Shown: in pieces, positions 33,201 to 46,669 of the stretch
Layout: each line of letters begins with the position of its first letter
How positions within the stretch are numbered: position 1 is the first letter of the stretch
Origin: Moringa oleifera
Lineage: Eukaryota; Streptophyta; Magnoliopsida; Brassicales; Moringaceae
Direction: 5' to 3'
NCBI GenBank assembly: GCA_021397835.1
Contig: JAJFZO010000034.1
Location: 4,652,501-4,716,500 of the forward strand
Length of the DNA: 64,000 bases
Translations under genes and position numbers: made by a program
The notes under the pieces: model-generated
What the model saw: the letters and a program-made list of their open reading frames with translations, nothing else
Databases searched by the model: none
What the model was told of the DNA's origin: nothing

Positions 33201-34590
33201 GTGAGGAAATGTTAGGATAAGAAAAAGGGTATGATGTATGTAGAGTTTTTAAATAAAAATATAAAAAATTTATATATTAATATGAATAATAATAATAATA
33301 ATAATAATTTATTTTAATAAATGATATGTTTTATAATTAAAAATTATAATTTAAATTAATAAAAAATTAATTTTTATATCATAAAGCAAGCAGAAAGCTG
33401 ATGGAATGAAGGCGCCGGCCAGAGAAGGATTGACTGGCTGTTTTTGACTTGGAAAGTCTTGAGACCGGCAACTCGAGCTGTCCAACATGCTGGCTAAGTC
33501 TATTTTCAGCGCACCAGCATGGCGGTCTTGGGAAAACATATTATACAGCAAAGCTAAAGCTGAACCACACAATTTACTTTATACAGCCTTTGATTAGCAG
33601 TCTAATTGGGGTATGAATAAATTAAATGTGAGACTTTCTTTCGTGACCAAATCAACCGACCCACCCAAGAATTCCTTCGGCCAACTAGCCCATGTGAATT
33701 CTGGGACATTTGAAAATTACAAATTGATATAACTAAAAATTGGTCATAAGACTGTGTGATTATAAACCTAAAATGAGAGAAAAAGGAAGACCGACTAGGG
33801 TGTGAGAGAAAAATTATGTCTTTTCTTAATCTTGCTTGATTAACTCTCAGTTTATAAACAGAGAAAGATTTGGTATACATGACTTCTTCTTTTTTGTTTT
33901 TGATTAATTTCATTTCCTAGTCTAATTAGAAGTCAACTTTTGAAGATTATCCATATCTCAACATCTTACAATGTATAGATCACATTTTCAATTCATATTA
34001 AAGTCGTAATCAACAGTTTTGATTTGATTAGCAAAAATAAAATTTTGATTTAATTTACCACTTTAAACAGAAATTGTGATCACCATTATATAAAGACAGA
34101 TAGGGTTAAGACCTTCAAACTAATCTATGCTCTTACTTGCAAGCATAAGCTACATGTTGACCTTTGAAATAATTTGTGTCCCGCACGGGAGGGCATGCTA
34201 AGTTGGAACCTTTTAGGATAATGTTCAAATCTTGCATGTAAGGATAAGTGGATTTTGGTATTTGGAACAATTTTTGGTCCCATCTATTAGGATAAACTGT
34301 TTATGTAATTTGATTTAAATTACATTGAATTGAGACATTCAAGACTGTAAAAATAGTTCAAGTTACAAATTTTTGGATCGGCTATAAAATTTGATATAAA
34401 TTAGACCAAATCTAATTAGATTCTTATTAAAATTTAAACGCTATAAAGATATATATATATATATATTTTTTTTTTTTTTGACAAAGTTGTAATAGTGCAG
34501 CATAGTGGGTCTAGACAGAGCTGGATCATATTCTGAATTGGCCCAATTGGCTCTCCAGAGGACCTTCTCCCTTGTTTTCTTCCCAAAATG
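30215..34590. other. AT-rich intergenic DNA, nothing firm
   Basis: This separates the divergent PICC-like and 70-aa protein genes. There are AT microsatellites (about 30717-30737, 34449-34466). Three patches of ordinary base composition (31740-32010, 32830-33060 with a run of eight C, and 33385-33600) stand out from the AT-rich background and may be decayed gene or transposon pieces; none could be identified. Confidence 0.5.
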
Positions 34591-34661
34591 AAGTATAAGA
34601 GCCACAAGCAGAATGCAAAGATATAGGAAAAAAGAGAAGGGGAGAAAGTGAGGAAGAAGTA

Positions 34662-34961
34662 ATGGATGGGATGATGACGCAGGTAGGGCTACCCGTACTG
34701 GGAATTGTGGCAGCTGCGGCCGTTACTTTCTATGCTGTAAGCTTTGCGGAGATCAGAGAGGTAATTTCTTCCTCTCCCTTTCTCTACTGCTTTCTCCTTC
34801 ACTTTGCTTCTGAATTCTGTCTGTTGTTTGGGGGTTCTTTTGCGTAGAAATCTTTTAGAGAGTTAGAGGAGTCTGAAAATGAAAGTGGAGGATTCAAGTC
34901 GTCTCTGAGTTCGAGGGACAGAAGGGCTAAGAGAAAAGCTCAAAAACAAGCCAAAAGTTGA
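34662..34961 (+). CDS. Small single-pass membrane protein (70 aa), two exons
   Basis: Exons 34662-34760 and 34848-34961 join in phase 0 across an 87-nt GT-AG intron. The product starts MDGMMTQVG, has one hydrophobic helix (about residues 8-28, GLPVLGIVAAAAVTFYAVSF), and then a charged tail with SSRDRRAKRKAQKQAKS. The tail after a short N-terminus suggests an anchored protein with a basic cytosolic or stromal end. An upstream TATA-like GTATAAGA lies near 34590. I do not recognise a named family. Clean splicing and a coherent protein support a real gene despite its size. Confidence 0.7.
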
Positions 34962-36060
34962 ATTTGCAGGGCTTACCTTTCTTCTTCTTTGAATTGCCTT
35001 GTTACTCGAGAAATATGGCTAAAAGCATATCCTTATTTATTAAGACATCATTATATTATCCATATTTTGAATGCATGAAAGCTTAATTGGCCTCTGTGGC
35101 TGTTCGTAAGTTGGTATATAGAAAGGTGAGAAAAGCTCGAAGAAGCTCTGGCATTCGGGTATGGAAGGATGCCATCCTTGTGCTTGCTTTCATAAAACCC
35201 AAGATGGAATTTAATTAGGAATGATAGGCTCTTGTGTTCTGAGGCTGGATTCAATTAATTATCCCAACAAGAATAAATATACTAAATGGTTGGGTTGCAT
35301 ATAATGCTTTAATATTGACAGTAATTAACAAGAGCGAGGATAGGTATTAAAAAAAAAAAAAAGAAAGTAAATTACACCATTTTAATTTATATTTGATTTA
35401 ATTAAAATTTTATGGAAAAATTTAGAAATTCAAGATATTTAAATTAAAAATTTTATATAATACATTTTGATTTGAAATTTTATATAAATATAAAAAAATG
35501 CAAATTATGATCATAAAAATATTTAAATTTTTATTTAATTTTTTTTTGTATATTAAAAAGTTTAAAAATTTATAAAAAATAATTCATAAATTAAACATTA
35601 TTAAAATTTAAAATATTAATTTAAAATAAAATACAAAATTTATTAAAGTTATTTTTGAGATTTTTAATTACGAATATATTTTTAATTTTTTAAATTTTTA
35701 TCAATTTGATATTTTAAAAATAAAAATGTATCATGTTAAAATTTAAATTAAAAATTATTTTAAATTACTCTAATAATAATTGTGATTCACTGAACAAAGA
35801 GCACAGCATGATCTAAGATGGTGGTGCTAATATCATTTCCCACGGGTTGTCCAGTTTCATGCGGCTCAGTTAGAAAAATGGGAAAACATGGAATCTGCCT
35901 AAGAACAGGTAAGTGTTGAGCACTGTTGGTTCCCATTCATATTTATTTCTAACATGCATCACTGACACTCTTCATGCTGCTAGAAGAGGTTGTTCAGAAA
36001 CATGGAAGGAACCCAAAATTTAAAAATCAGGGGAAATAACCAGAAATAATAAGCTAAAAG
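34962..36060. other. Intergenic DNA, nothing recognised
   Basis: It starts with the 3'UTR of the 70-aa protein gene and then becomes strongly AT-rich (about 35340-35780). It ends near the poly(A) signal of the GABA transaminase gene on the other strand. Confidence 0.5.
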
Positions 36061-36073
36061 GAGTCACCATTGC

Positions 36074-36079
36074 TTTATT
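36074..36079 (-). terminator. Poly(A) signal of GABA transaminase
   Basis: TTTATT on plus reads AATAAA on minus, about 90 nt after the stop codon of the minus-strand gene. Confidence 0.6.
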
Positions 36080-36169
36080 AAATAAGGCAGGTGTGTGTAA
36101 CAGAACTCAGAATGGCAGCTTAGATTTACATGAATCCTACAATTTTTCAGCATTATCAGTTACTGTAAT

Positions 36170-39100
36170 TTACTGCTGCTTCTGCTGAGACTTGAGTTCT
36201 TTCACCCTCTCCTCTGTAGCCTTCAGTGCTTTCCCAAATTTGCTAATTAACTGAAAATTAACAATATAAACTCGGAAAATTTAATTTGGACCCATATTCA
36301 AACTTCCAGTCACTACCAAAAGTATCTAACTTTGCAAATATTTGCAGCCAACATCCAAAACAGGTGAATTTTGAGGATATCAAGTTTCCCAGTTGGGATG
36401 AAAAGAAGGTAAAGGAGAAAAAGGTTTAATGGTGAAAACGAGAAAAATTGTCCATCCTTGTTTGGAGAATACCCCCCCAAAATATGCAAAAACAGGTGAA
36501 TACTAAAAGCAAGAACATAAAAAATGTGAAAATATGATTTTCAGTCAAAAACTTCAGGAACCTCCCAGAGAGACCCTTAAGACAACTCGGTAAAAGCTAA
36601 ATCTCTTCAAGTAATCACAAAATCACAACAAATGGCAAGACACGATTGCTATAAAAATGGAGGAATAGGGAGAGAATCATTTGAACATACCTCCTCAACC
36701 TCCTCTGGAGAGATGATAAACGGTGGAGACATCATTATGTTGTCACCAGAAACACGTACTAGCATCCCATGCTTCTCGCACTGTGCTCCAAAGTATGCAC
36801 CTATTCCTGTGGTGCCAATCATCAAATAGAATCGTAGTTACAAAAGAGCACAGCAGCAATGCGCTTTCAATTGTATTTGGAAATTTAAACCAATGGCAGC
36901 AATAATTAACCAACAGACTCTGGAACTCAGTAACCAACAAGTGTTAGTTCATTATCATGCAGACACAGTTGCTGCTAAATGGAGGTACTTACCCCATTCT
37001 GGGGGGAACAAATCATTAGGTGACTTGTTGTCTGTGAACTCTGTACCAAGAATTAAGCCAGTTCCACGTATCTGCAGAATCACAAGTGTTACAACCAATT
37101 GTCTCATAATGGAGCATTCACCTGTTTAACTGAATTAGATAGAATACATTAGATAAGGAACATATACCTCCCCAATAATGGGACTGTCAGAAAGGGCTTT
37201 CATGCCTTCTTGAAACCTTGGGGCAACCTTGTTCACTTGATCAACAATATTTCTTTCCCTGGAAAGACATTAAATTGAGTTTCACAGACAGTATATTCTG
37301 AAGAAAGCTAGTCATAGAAACATGTTTAAAATTATTGATAAATGAGATAAACATGCACATAAGAGCTCTCCATATCATGCTGGGTACGTCAGCATTTTGG
37401 ATTGCCCCTCACGGCTTACTGTTACAAAAAAATATATATAAAGTTTTTATGGAAATAAAACACATTTAGATCAACATATTTTTAAGGGTCCAGACCAAAG
37501 GTTTATGTGATGATAATGAGCTTGAATAGATATCTCCCTAAAAGAGTGCTCTCAAAGAGGTACAGTTTCATTCTTAAATTGGGTAGAGAGTAGAAAGGAA
37601 CACACTTGTAAATCTTCAGTGCTTCATGGGCAACGGCACAGGCTACAGGGTGGCCAGAATAAGTAAATCCATGACTGAAAGAACCTGAAATCGAGGAAAT
37701 TAGAAGAACCCTTCACAATTTTCATAGACAGGCTGGAACTCTTTGATAACTATTACTGTACCAAGTTTGTTGCTCTGAGAGTAGACGACGTCTGCAACTT
37801 CAGGGCTCACAAGAATAGCTCCAATGGGCATATAAGCAGAAGAAAGGGCCTGGACAAAACATGATATTAGCACTATGTAGAACAATTTAAATGATATCAG
37901 TAACTAATAATATCAAACTTACCTTGGCTAAAGACACAAGGTCTGGTTTTATGTTGTATTTGTCACTCCCAAACATTGTCCCCAGCCTTCCAAAAGCACA
38001 GATTACCTGAAATAAGAGAACATAAGAAAGCAGTGCTGAGGTCTTTTTCCATTCTCCTTTCCCTTTTGACCTGTCAGGCCTGAACCTGAGAACTAACAAC
38101 ATTTCTTCACATTTCTTACCTCATCAGCAATAAAAAGTATATCGTATTTCTTCACAACAGCTTGGATCTGCATCCAAATGAAATGGTATAATTATTAGTA
38201 GAAATGCATGGGATAGAACCCAGAGAAAGAGAAGAACCGGCATAATTTTGCATATTACATTAATAGAGAACCAGAAGAAAAAAGTAGTATATCAACATCA
38301 TGAAACTCATTAACACCCCAACTGGAGATACTCATTCATATGGAAAAACTCTATTTAGAAAAGAATATTGCTAGGTCTTGAAACACAAAAAGATCCTATC
38401 AACAAAGTTTTTTTTTTTTTTTTTTGGGGGCGGGGGGGGGGGGGGGGGGGGGGGAAAGAGGAGCGAGCTGGACTTCTACTCATTGAAATTTCCTTCATAA
38501 AATGCCTGCCCTTGGGACCTGAACTCATGTTCATGTGCTTATCAGCCCAAGTCATTCTCACCAATCACATCCAGTGCAAAATTAAAAATGCATAGAAGAC
38601 AGTTTTCTACTGCAGCTCGAACTCCAATTTAGCAGGGAAGGGCATTAAAAGGGTGTCATTGTTCCCTAAATTGAATGTAAATCTAATCAATCATTTATCT
38701 ATGCAATACATGGCCACAGCATTTGTCCCTACTAATATGGAATGGTACATTGTTATCACACCAAAGTCAAGATCTTGACTTTGGACTGAATATGTTAGAC
38801 CTGAACATACTAACTGCAAAGTAAGCATATCACCAATAATCCAAATGCTCACAGTGCTCCAGAACCACACAAAATATGATAGCATATCATCTTGGTGGTC
38901 CATCTAAGTTCGAGTCACATAACCATGCAAAGTACTAGTAAATAAGCTAACCATATATGCATAAGAAAGCACCACATTGCGCATATACATACATTCTTGG
39001 TGATACAAGTGCATTTTTGTTCATAATGCAATAGTATGTTTGGTTCTTTACAGCTCCAAAAGCAAAAGGCTTGTGAATATTTGAGGCCTTCCAAAAAACC

Positions 39101-42100
39101 AGTATATTAGTCAAATCTCACCTTGTCAAAATAGGTTGCAGGGGGAGGTATCACACCTCCTGCACCCATGACAGGCTCGGCAATAAAAGCAGCAATCTGG
39201 AATGAACACAAATGTTATTAATTAGTAGCACAAGCATTCCTTTCAGCTGTAAAACAATTTTCTGGTTCAAGTTCAAGTATGTTAGACTAACTGTTTCTGG
39301 TCCCTCTTTGAGGATAAGGTTCTCTAAATTGGTGGCTAATCTGGTTGAGAATTCCTCTTCTGTCTCACCTGAAACATATATTAGCTTAATTACCACTTTC
39401 AACAAAGATGATTGAATAATTTGGGGATAAGCCATAGATTGAGAACCTGGAAGATGATAACGCCAATAATGAGGGCAGTCAGTGTGCAATACAAAAGGAG
39501 CTGGCAAATCAAACTTTTGGTGCAAAGCAGGAAGGCTACAATGACAATATACTTGTTAATGGACTTGAGTGTTTCATACATGTAAGTAATCTATAGACTG
39601 CTGAAATCACTTCCAATTTTATCGTACCCAGAAAGGCTAGCTGATATCAGAGTTGAACCATGGTACCTGATAAAGCGACAGCACAATAAGCACTTATCAA
39701 TTATGCATTAAAAAATACAGAAAACAACACCAAATTAGTAGTGGAACATACGACTTAGCTCGAGCTATGAACTTTTTCTTATCTGGCCTTCCAAGCGCAT
39801 TATTGTAATACCAAACCAACTTCACCTACATGTTGGAGAAAAATATTGAAACATCTCATCGTCATCACTGTTAAATTTATTCATTTGTTATCATAACAGC
39901 GAACTTATAATGGTGCATGAAAACATAATTTGACCAAATAGATGTCTTCAACTTGTATTGGGTCTTCATACTATGATGTTTGGTTAACCAACTGAAACAA
40001 TATATCTTTATGGTAACAAAACATTTATGTGAAATTGCAAAGTAAGTTTCAAGGTCCACTGAGTGCCAAGTAAGAAGGCCAAAAAAAAAAAAGAGGAAAT
40101 GATAGCTAATCAACACTCTCAATTCCCACCCTTTTCTTCTTACTCTAAAATCTTTATCTTAAGGCACTAGTCTCAAATTCAGCATCATCAATATTATATG
40201 AGGAGAAGCAAGAGTCTATCTCATAGATAGAGGAAGAGTATGCGCGCTAGCGCGCTATGGCTTACGCAGTTGATCGGATCAGATAGCCCTTTGGGCAACC
40301 AACCGCACAACAAATTCCGATCAACAACTTGGCGGGATGGCTGAGTGGCTTAAGGCATTGGCTTGCTAAATCGACATACAAGAAGATTGTAACATGGGTT
40401 CGAATCCCATTTCCAAGGTTTCCTACACCTTCCCATGAAAAAGACAACAGAATAAGGAGAGTGAGAGAAGAAAGGAGGAATCAAGTGTTTGTGCAGAATA
40501 ATCAAACCTGAGAATCATTAGCTTCTGATCCACTGTTTGTAAAGAAGACTTTCGCCATTTTCGTAGCAGTAAAGGTTTCTAAAAGTTCCTTGGCAAGATC
40601 CTGTAAGATGAAGACTAACAATGAGTAAAAGAAGTAAACCAGATACAGGACTTCTAAGAATGTATCTGCTAAACTATAGTCTACCAAAAATGCAGAAGCA
40701 TTGGTGGAATATGGGGAAGAGATCTACACAGAGAGCAAAATCTAATTTTGCAGATTAAAAATTGGTAAGAGAAGAAGGTACCATTGAATAATGAAATCAA
40801 ATCCCAGTATTCAATGATGTGTAAACACAGGAAATATACGAACCAGAGAAGGTTTTGTAGTCCGATTCCAGAAGGAGTGGTAAAAAGGTAAGGTATTCAA
40901 TTGAGCAGTAGCAGCAGCCACAAGTCGAGGTTCGTTACCCCCTGCAATATTTAGTTTTGCACAGCAACTAAATCAAAGTTTTCACTTCAAATGCATGCTC
41001 AGATTCAGAAATGTATGATGCAAGTTTATAGGCAGCACTATCATTTTAAGACACATCCTAGGTCATTAAAGCACAACTGGAGAGTTGAAACATCTAATAG
41101 ATCAGCTTCTATAACATAGAGATAAATGAACAGTTGCTGTCATGCCATAAATAAATAGTTTCTTTAATGCTAGGGTCTTTCACTAGCTTAAATTATTCTT
41201 GTAATAGACAGCCTATGACAAAACAAAATGTAACTCATAGTCACATATATATTTTTTGCGTCATTAGAAATTTATGCTGGAACCAGCAGAGTGAACAGGG
41301 ATCATTATCCCTGAAAGTCTAAATATTGTGTACTCTCTGCTTCATGCCCCAAAAATTCAAATTATTCTTGCTCCAGCCAAGAATGTTTCACTTGGGAACT
41401 CTGCTTCAATGCTTCATTCTCTCGTGCAAACTCCATACACAGCTTGAATTTACTGGTGTCAACATTTTTTTACCCTAATTATTCCTGATAACTCACATAA
41501 TATACCAACTAAGTTGGAAGGACAGCAAACAAGGTTAGATGGCCATCCCCCATTCTCATGCACTTCCAAAATTCATTTGAAGATCTTCTATGTCGTGTCC
41601 TTTTGCAATCGTATCACATGTCAGGAAACATCACAACATCATGCTAGTAAAAAGATAATTTATTTACTAACCAGAATCATGAAAGTTGAAGTGGAAACAA
41701 ACAGACAGAACTGGTCAGTGTGGAAAGTAGAAATAATATCCCAAAACTAGAAAAATCAAATAACATGAAAAATGAGAAAAAGAAAAGATAGCGAGAAAAA
41801 GAATAAACATAGGCCAATAAGCAAATCTGGGGAAAAATTATTGTAGGTGTTATTGAATTGCAGGATACATCATGCACACCTAAGGCTGTGGACCATAGAC
41901 CAGCGAGAGCATCAAGATACTTCTTCCCATTGATATCATAAACATAGCTGCCCTGTATCATTGAGAAGAGTACAATTAATTACACGTAAATAAGTTTTAA
42001 GGATGAAAAAGTTCACATATCATAGCCTATAATAAATTCACATCAAGAGAAACGAAGGAGCTTGTTGAAGAAAGAGATAATTAAGATACATGCCTCAGAC

Positions 42101-44475
42101 TTCTCGATAACCAGAGGGTGTAAATCAGTAGTCTGCCACCCAGCAGTAAAAGGTGCCAGCATATCATGCCCCTTAAACCTGATTATAATAACAATTCACA
42201 TTTGCGTGATTGAACTATTATATGAACAAGTCTAACATACAAGCTTTCTAAATAGAAATGATTTCACACAACACATTGGACACATCTAAACATATATAAA
42301 CATATCTTGTGAATTAAAAAATACACAGTGAAACAGAATGTACATGAAACTAATATGGAAAACACATACCCCTTACCGCCACCAATGTCAGCAGTGGAAT
42401 TTTCCTTCTGCAAAGATGCCTCTGTACCATACAATCTGGCCAGTGAACAGGCCTTTAGGAGATGCTCCTGCAAACTTCTAGAAGCATCAAGATATCTTGT
42501 ACATGAACCAAGCTGTCCCAAAACACCAAAAATATATATATTTAATAGGGTTGAACGTCTTGCATGGCTGGTAGTCAAACTTAGGAAAGATACGAAATTT
42601 TGGGTTATGCATGAAAGTTTCACCATCCAAAAATCTTCATCTGCAGCTATGCAAGACTGAATTAGCACCATGCCACATATCCCTAAATTAGAATTGACTG
42701 AACGATTGTAGAAACAATGCTGTTTACATAAGTTTCACTATTAAATGTTTGCCGTCTTTCAACATGAGGAACAGTGGTTTACTTGTTTATCATTATGTGC
42801 ACTATTATTAAAACTACAAACATGATGTTTTTCTATTTTCTCTTCTGTTTCTTTCTCACTCATTTACTTGTCTTATCAAATTGATTTCCTTTTGAACAAG
42901 GAGACTCCAAATTATTAATAGATACCAAATTCTTGATCTACACTTGCCATCCTCCACAATGTCTCACATAAAAGGATGAAAGTCAACTTTAAAAGACGTA
43001 CTGGACAAATACATACAAGAAAACAATTGTGCTGAGGACATTAAGACCCCATAAAGCACTGACAGAAGCATGAAGTGACAACAACTATAATCATCATTTG
43101 CTGAAGAATCCAACAACAACTTCTGATCAGGAAAAAGAAAAAAGAGACTAATAGCAACAAGGAATATTTAGATACAGAGTGACCATATGATTTCCATCAT
43201 TAACGGAAGTTAAGTGACCGTACCATAATGAACTGCCATAAATTTTAAGGACCAAAAAAAGAAAAAAAAAAAAAACAGAGGACTGGTTAGTTTAATAGAA
43301 AATATCGACCTTCTAGTCTTCCCTGTCAAGATACCTGATACAGTTAACTTAAGGCGGATATTACATGTTAGTAAATGTAGAACGAAAAACTGATGAATAC
43401 TCCATTTCTTGACTTATAATTGGTTTATATCAAGTTATTACAACCATAATGACAGTACAAAATAATAAATTTGAATTAAGGCTAACAAAATACTGTTGCA
43501 ATTTACCATATATAAGCTACTAACTAGAGATTCACTATGTTCCGTAAAAAACATTTGTTTACCTATATAACCAAACAATCACTTGTTCTGCAACTGCTTA
43601 AAGAGGAAGTCCATGATACATAACAAAATGAAATCTTGACTCTGTATTTTACCAGACATAGCAGAAAGCTTGATTCAGCTGTGCAAAACAGGTGTCCTAT
43701 AGCCAATTTAATCTTTTCTCCCTTTCAGCCATAGATTAAAGAGTCCAAAAAAAATATATAGATATATATATATATATTTTTTTTTCACCTTGACAACAAA
43801 ATGGAATCCCCATCTTAGAACATCCAAGCAACTCAATTTGGAAGAGGAACAAATTAATTAAATCAAGAATAAACTGCATGAACCAATCCAGATATGTATA
43901 ACGGAAAGGACGGCCCAGATTGTCAGCAATTGTCTTAATGAAACAAGACAAAACATGGATAATCAGAATAAAGGTCTGGATAATGCTCTACCGACATTTA
44001 CTCAGCAACCAAACAGAACCTTTAGGTTACACAAGAAAAATCAAATCGGACTTAAAAGGTAAAGTAGGTTTGAGCCAATAGAACAGTCATGATCCATATG
44101 AGAGCAAGAAGAAAATAACTAAAATTTTTCCAATATATATTGATCCACTAAAGCACGAAATACGAAGTTCCCAGAAGACAGGGAGGCATAAAAACGTCAT
44201 CATAATCAGAGGGGAATCCAACTTGCTAATAGGCGATTCTTTCCTTTGCCAACATTTTACTGGAAACAAAACAAAGTTACAAAACCACCCGATGATGAAA
44301 GGATGAGTAGTGATAGTCCTTAAATTATGCATCAAATGATCCTTCTAGCAAGACAGCACAGTTTCAAAAGCAGATATCAAACGGATGAATATAACTTAAA
44401 TAAACACCAAATGGGCATAACAAAGGTAGAAACCTTGGTCTTGAGAGAAGATCGAAGGAGATTGTTGATCACCAT
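36170..44475 (-). CDS. POP2: 4-aminobutyrate (GABA) transaminase, mitochondrial (517 aa)
   Basis: This class III PLP aminotransferase moves the amino group of GABA to pyruvate or glyoxylate, giving succinic semialdehyde in the GABA shunt. Nineteen coding exons join in frame: 44475-44434, 42512-42370, 42178-42094, 41952-41880, 40941-40844, 40600-40508, 39825-39752, 39666-39628, 39535-39447, 39368-39292, 39196-39122, 38167-38120, 38006-37923, 37849-37762, 37684-37606, 37258-37168, 37071-36993, 36806-36691, 36250-36170. Visible landmarks are an Arg/Ser-rich presequence, [12 protein letters not shown], the phosphate-binding GSEAND (171-176), the cofactor Asp in FIADE (311) and the Schiff-base Lys340 (SLAK), which is the last codon of its exon. 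Intron 3 begins GC instead of GT. Length is normal for plant GABA-T. Confidence 0.96.
38408..38454 (+). repeat. Poly-T / poly-G homopolymer in GABA-T intron
   Basis: Eighteen T, five G, one C and twenty-three G in a row, within the intron between exons 11 and 12. In the gene's sense strand this is poly-C then poly-A. Such runs are error-prone in sequencing and can form G-quadruplex structure. Confidence 0.9.
40241..40418 (+). pseudogene. trnS-GCU: Mitochondrial-DNA insert with trnS-GCU remnant in GABA-T intron
   Basis: From 40331 the sequence has the D-arm (TGGCTGAGTGGC), a GCT anticodon in TTGCTAA, a long variable arm and the T-arm GGGTTCGAATCCC of a type II serine tRNA, closely resembling plant mitochondrial trnS-GCU and not the plastid form. 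The acceptor stem is broken: 3' bases 415-417 of the local count no longer pair with the 5' GGC. The flank includes the palindrome GCGCGCTAGCGCGC (40242-40255) and a GC-richer stretch unlike the intron. It is antisense to the host gene. Confidence 0.7.
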
Positions 44476-44636
44476 TTTCGCTTTCCACGTGCAGGAACAA
44501 AGCAGGCCGAGAGTGAGAAAGGAAGAGACGTTTCCTGTTTTGAGTCCAGATACAGAACTGGAAGCATCAGACAGACATGACAATAATGAAGGCGCTAAAC
44601 CAAAATCTGGGCCAGGCCAACCCGTTGAAGATTCCA

Positions 44637-44643
44637 TTTTATA
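44637..44643 (-). promoter_or_regulatory. TATA box of GABA transaminase gene
   Basis: TATAAAA on the minus strand lies about 165 nt upstream of the start codon, leaving a 5'UTR of roughly 130 nt. Confidence 0.45.
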
Positions 44644-44649
44644 ATAACA

Positions 44650-45640
44650 TCCATATCAGCCTCACGTAGGTACAGTCGTTTTCTGACACCCCGCACTAGT
44701 AGTGTAATAATTCGCCAGCCCCCATGCCCTCTTAAAAACGTAAGCGGGGGTTACTGCAAGTTCCTTTTCTATTTATTTATTAATTTAATAATATAAACAA
44801 TTAAGATAAGAAGTACTTTCAATTTATAACCGGTTGCCGGTTACTCTTGTACACGTAGTGATGACGTGGCAATAGCAGCCCGCATGCACGGAAGATCTGT
44901 CAGAATTCAAAAAGTGACGGCCAGCGGCCCCTAATTATTTGGCAGTCGATGCGATCAAATCAATTAAAAAGCCGGTGGGACCCTTTGCCATTAAGCCATC
45001 AAGTTTCACTTGATGTGATAATATTTAATAAATTCTGAGTGTTCTGTTCCTACTTTGTGATCTTTTCATTTTGCAAAGTGACAATATGAATGATTGAATG
45101 TTGGAAACTTCAAATTAATGAATTTTGCATAATATATGGTTTGTGTAGGATACTATATGTGTGGAGATAATTTAAAATTGTTAAATTTTAATTTCCAAAT
45201 CTATAAATTTTATAATTAAATCTTTTAATTGGGGCCTTTAACATATCTTATAATGATGTGATTTTTTTAAATAGAATGGCCATTTGATTTAATTTCTTTT
45301 ATTTATATAAATCATGCTCGATTAAAATGTGACACTTCCATGACAATATAAATTTAATGTTTAAGATCAAAATATTGGCATAAGACATACTTGATTTTTT
45401 AAAAGAATCGTCTTGCATGTTGTTTTATTTTATACGATATTTTAGTTTGTGTTGTGCTATGTCAAAATTATTTTTATAATTTTTTAATATTAAAATACTG
45501 ACATAACAATAATAATATATTAAAAATATAATTAATTGATGTTTTGAACTACAATTTTTAGATTAGTACTAAAAAAATGAAATCAAATTTTTGTGTGTTT
45601 TTTAATTCAATAAACTATATATATTAATAAAATCATTTCG
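44650..45640. other. Intergenic DNA upstream of GABA transaminase
   Basis: After about 300 bp of mixed, partly GC-containing promoter-side sequence it becomes AT-rich. No gene is recognised. Confidence 0.5.
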
Positions 45641-45644
45641 AATA

Positions 45645-46035
45645 ATTTTAAAAAATTTATATTTTTATTAGATTTTTAATGTAATATTTTTTTTTATAAG
45701 TTTTGATAATATTAACAAATTTGCACACGTACGTGATATATATATGGATTTTACTTGTGTAATTACCTCAAAATATTTTTAAATATTATCAAAATAAATA
45801 AAATATTTTTTTCACATTAACCATAGTAAGAATGTGTAAAATATAAATATTTAAAGAGAAAGATGAGAAAATAAATTTTTTTATTTTGATAGTGTTTAAA
45901 TTGTGCTAAGATAATTACACAAATAAAAGTCATATGTACATTATATATATACACAAATTTGTTAATGTTAATAAAAATAATAGACAAAAATTTTATATTA
46001 AAAATTTAACAAAAATATAAGTATCAAATAGTTTA
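45645..46035. repeat. Large imperfect inverted repeat (candidate MITE)
   Basis: The left arm around ATTAACAAATTTG (45711) and TTGTGTAATTAC reappears as reverse complement around CAAATTTGTTAAT (45954) and GTAATTACACAA-like sequence near 45911. The arms are about 170-190 bp, AT-rich and centred near 45840. The structure is that of a foldback or MITE-like element with no coding capacity. Confidence 0.6.
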
Positions 46036-46669
46036 TATAGATCTTTATTTGAGATTGTGAGCAAAATGCAAGTTTTTTTTTAATATATTAGCTTTTAATA
46101 TAAATTTGATCTTAATATGATAAAGTTTTAAACCGATAATAATTTTTAATTTAAACTCAAATTTAAATATGAGTTTAATATTAAAATATTAATTATATAT
46201 ATAAATGAACCTTTAACTCCTACAAATATCAATAGTTTGATGAAGTAAAAAATTTTATATTTGTTTATTGAATATAAGATTCTTTGGTTTATCTTATTAA
46301 GTATATGCGTTATTTTAAGGGTTCATGTGAATTTTTTTATTATTTTACTCTTAAAATTTTAAGTTTTTTCGCTTTTATGTTTGTAATGAATGTAATGAAA
46401 TTAAAAATGAGATATCTCTTGCAGTCACTAATCACATCCAAAAAAAAAAAATCATTTTAAAAATTATCAAATCTTTTTATATCTAACAAAAGTATTGCAA
46501 GTAAGTTTTTATTAGACTAAGAAAAAGTTTTTATTCACGATTATAAAAAGTGTGAACTATGCAATATGAATAAAAGAGTTGATCCCTTTTATTTATAGTT
46601 TTTGAATCATGAATTAAAAAAAATAGTCCATAGTTTAGATTAAGTTCAGGCAAAAATTCTTTAGACCCT

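Noticed and set aside
40331..40418. Functional serine tRNA gene
   Set aside because: The outer acceptor-stem pairs are lost and the sequence is of mitochondrial type in a nuclear intron, so it is a remnant.
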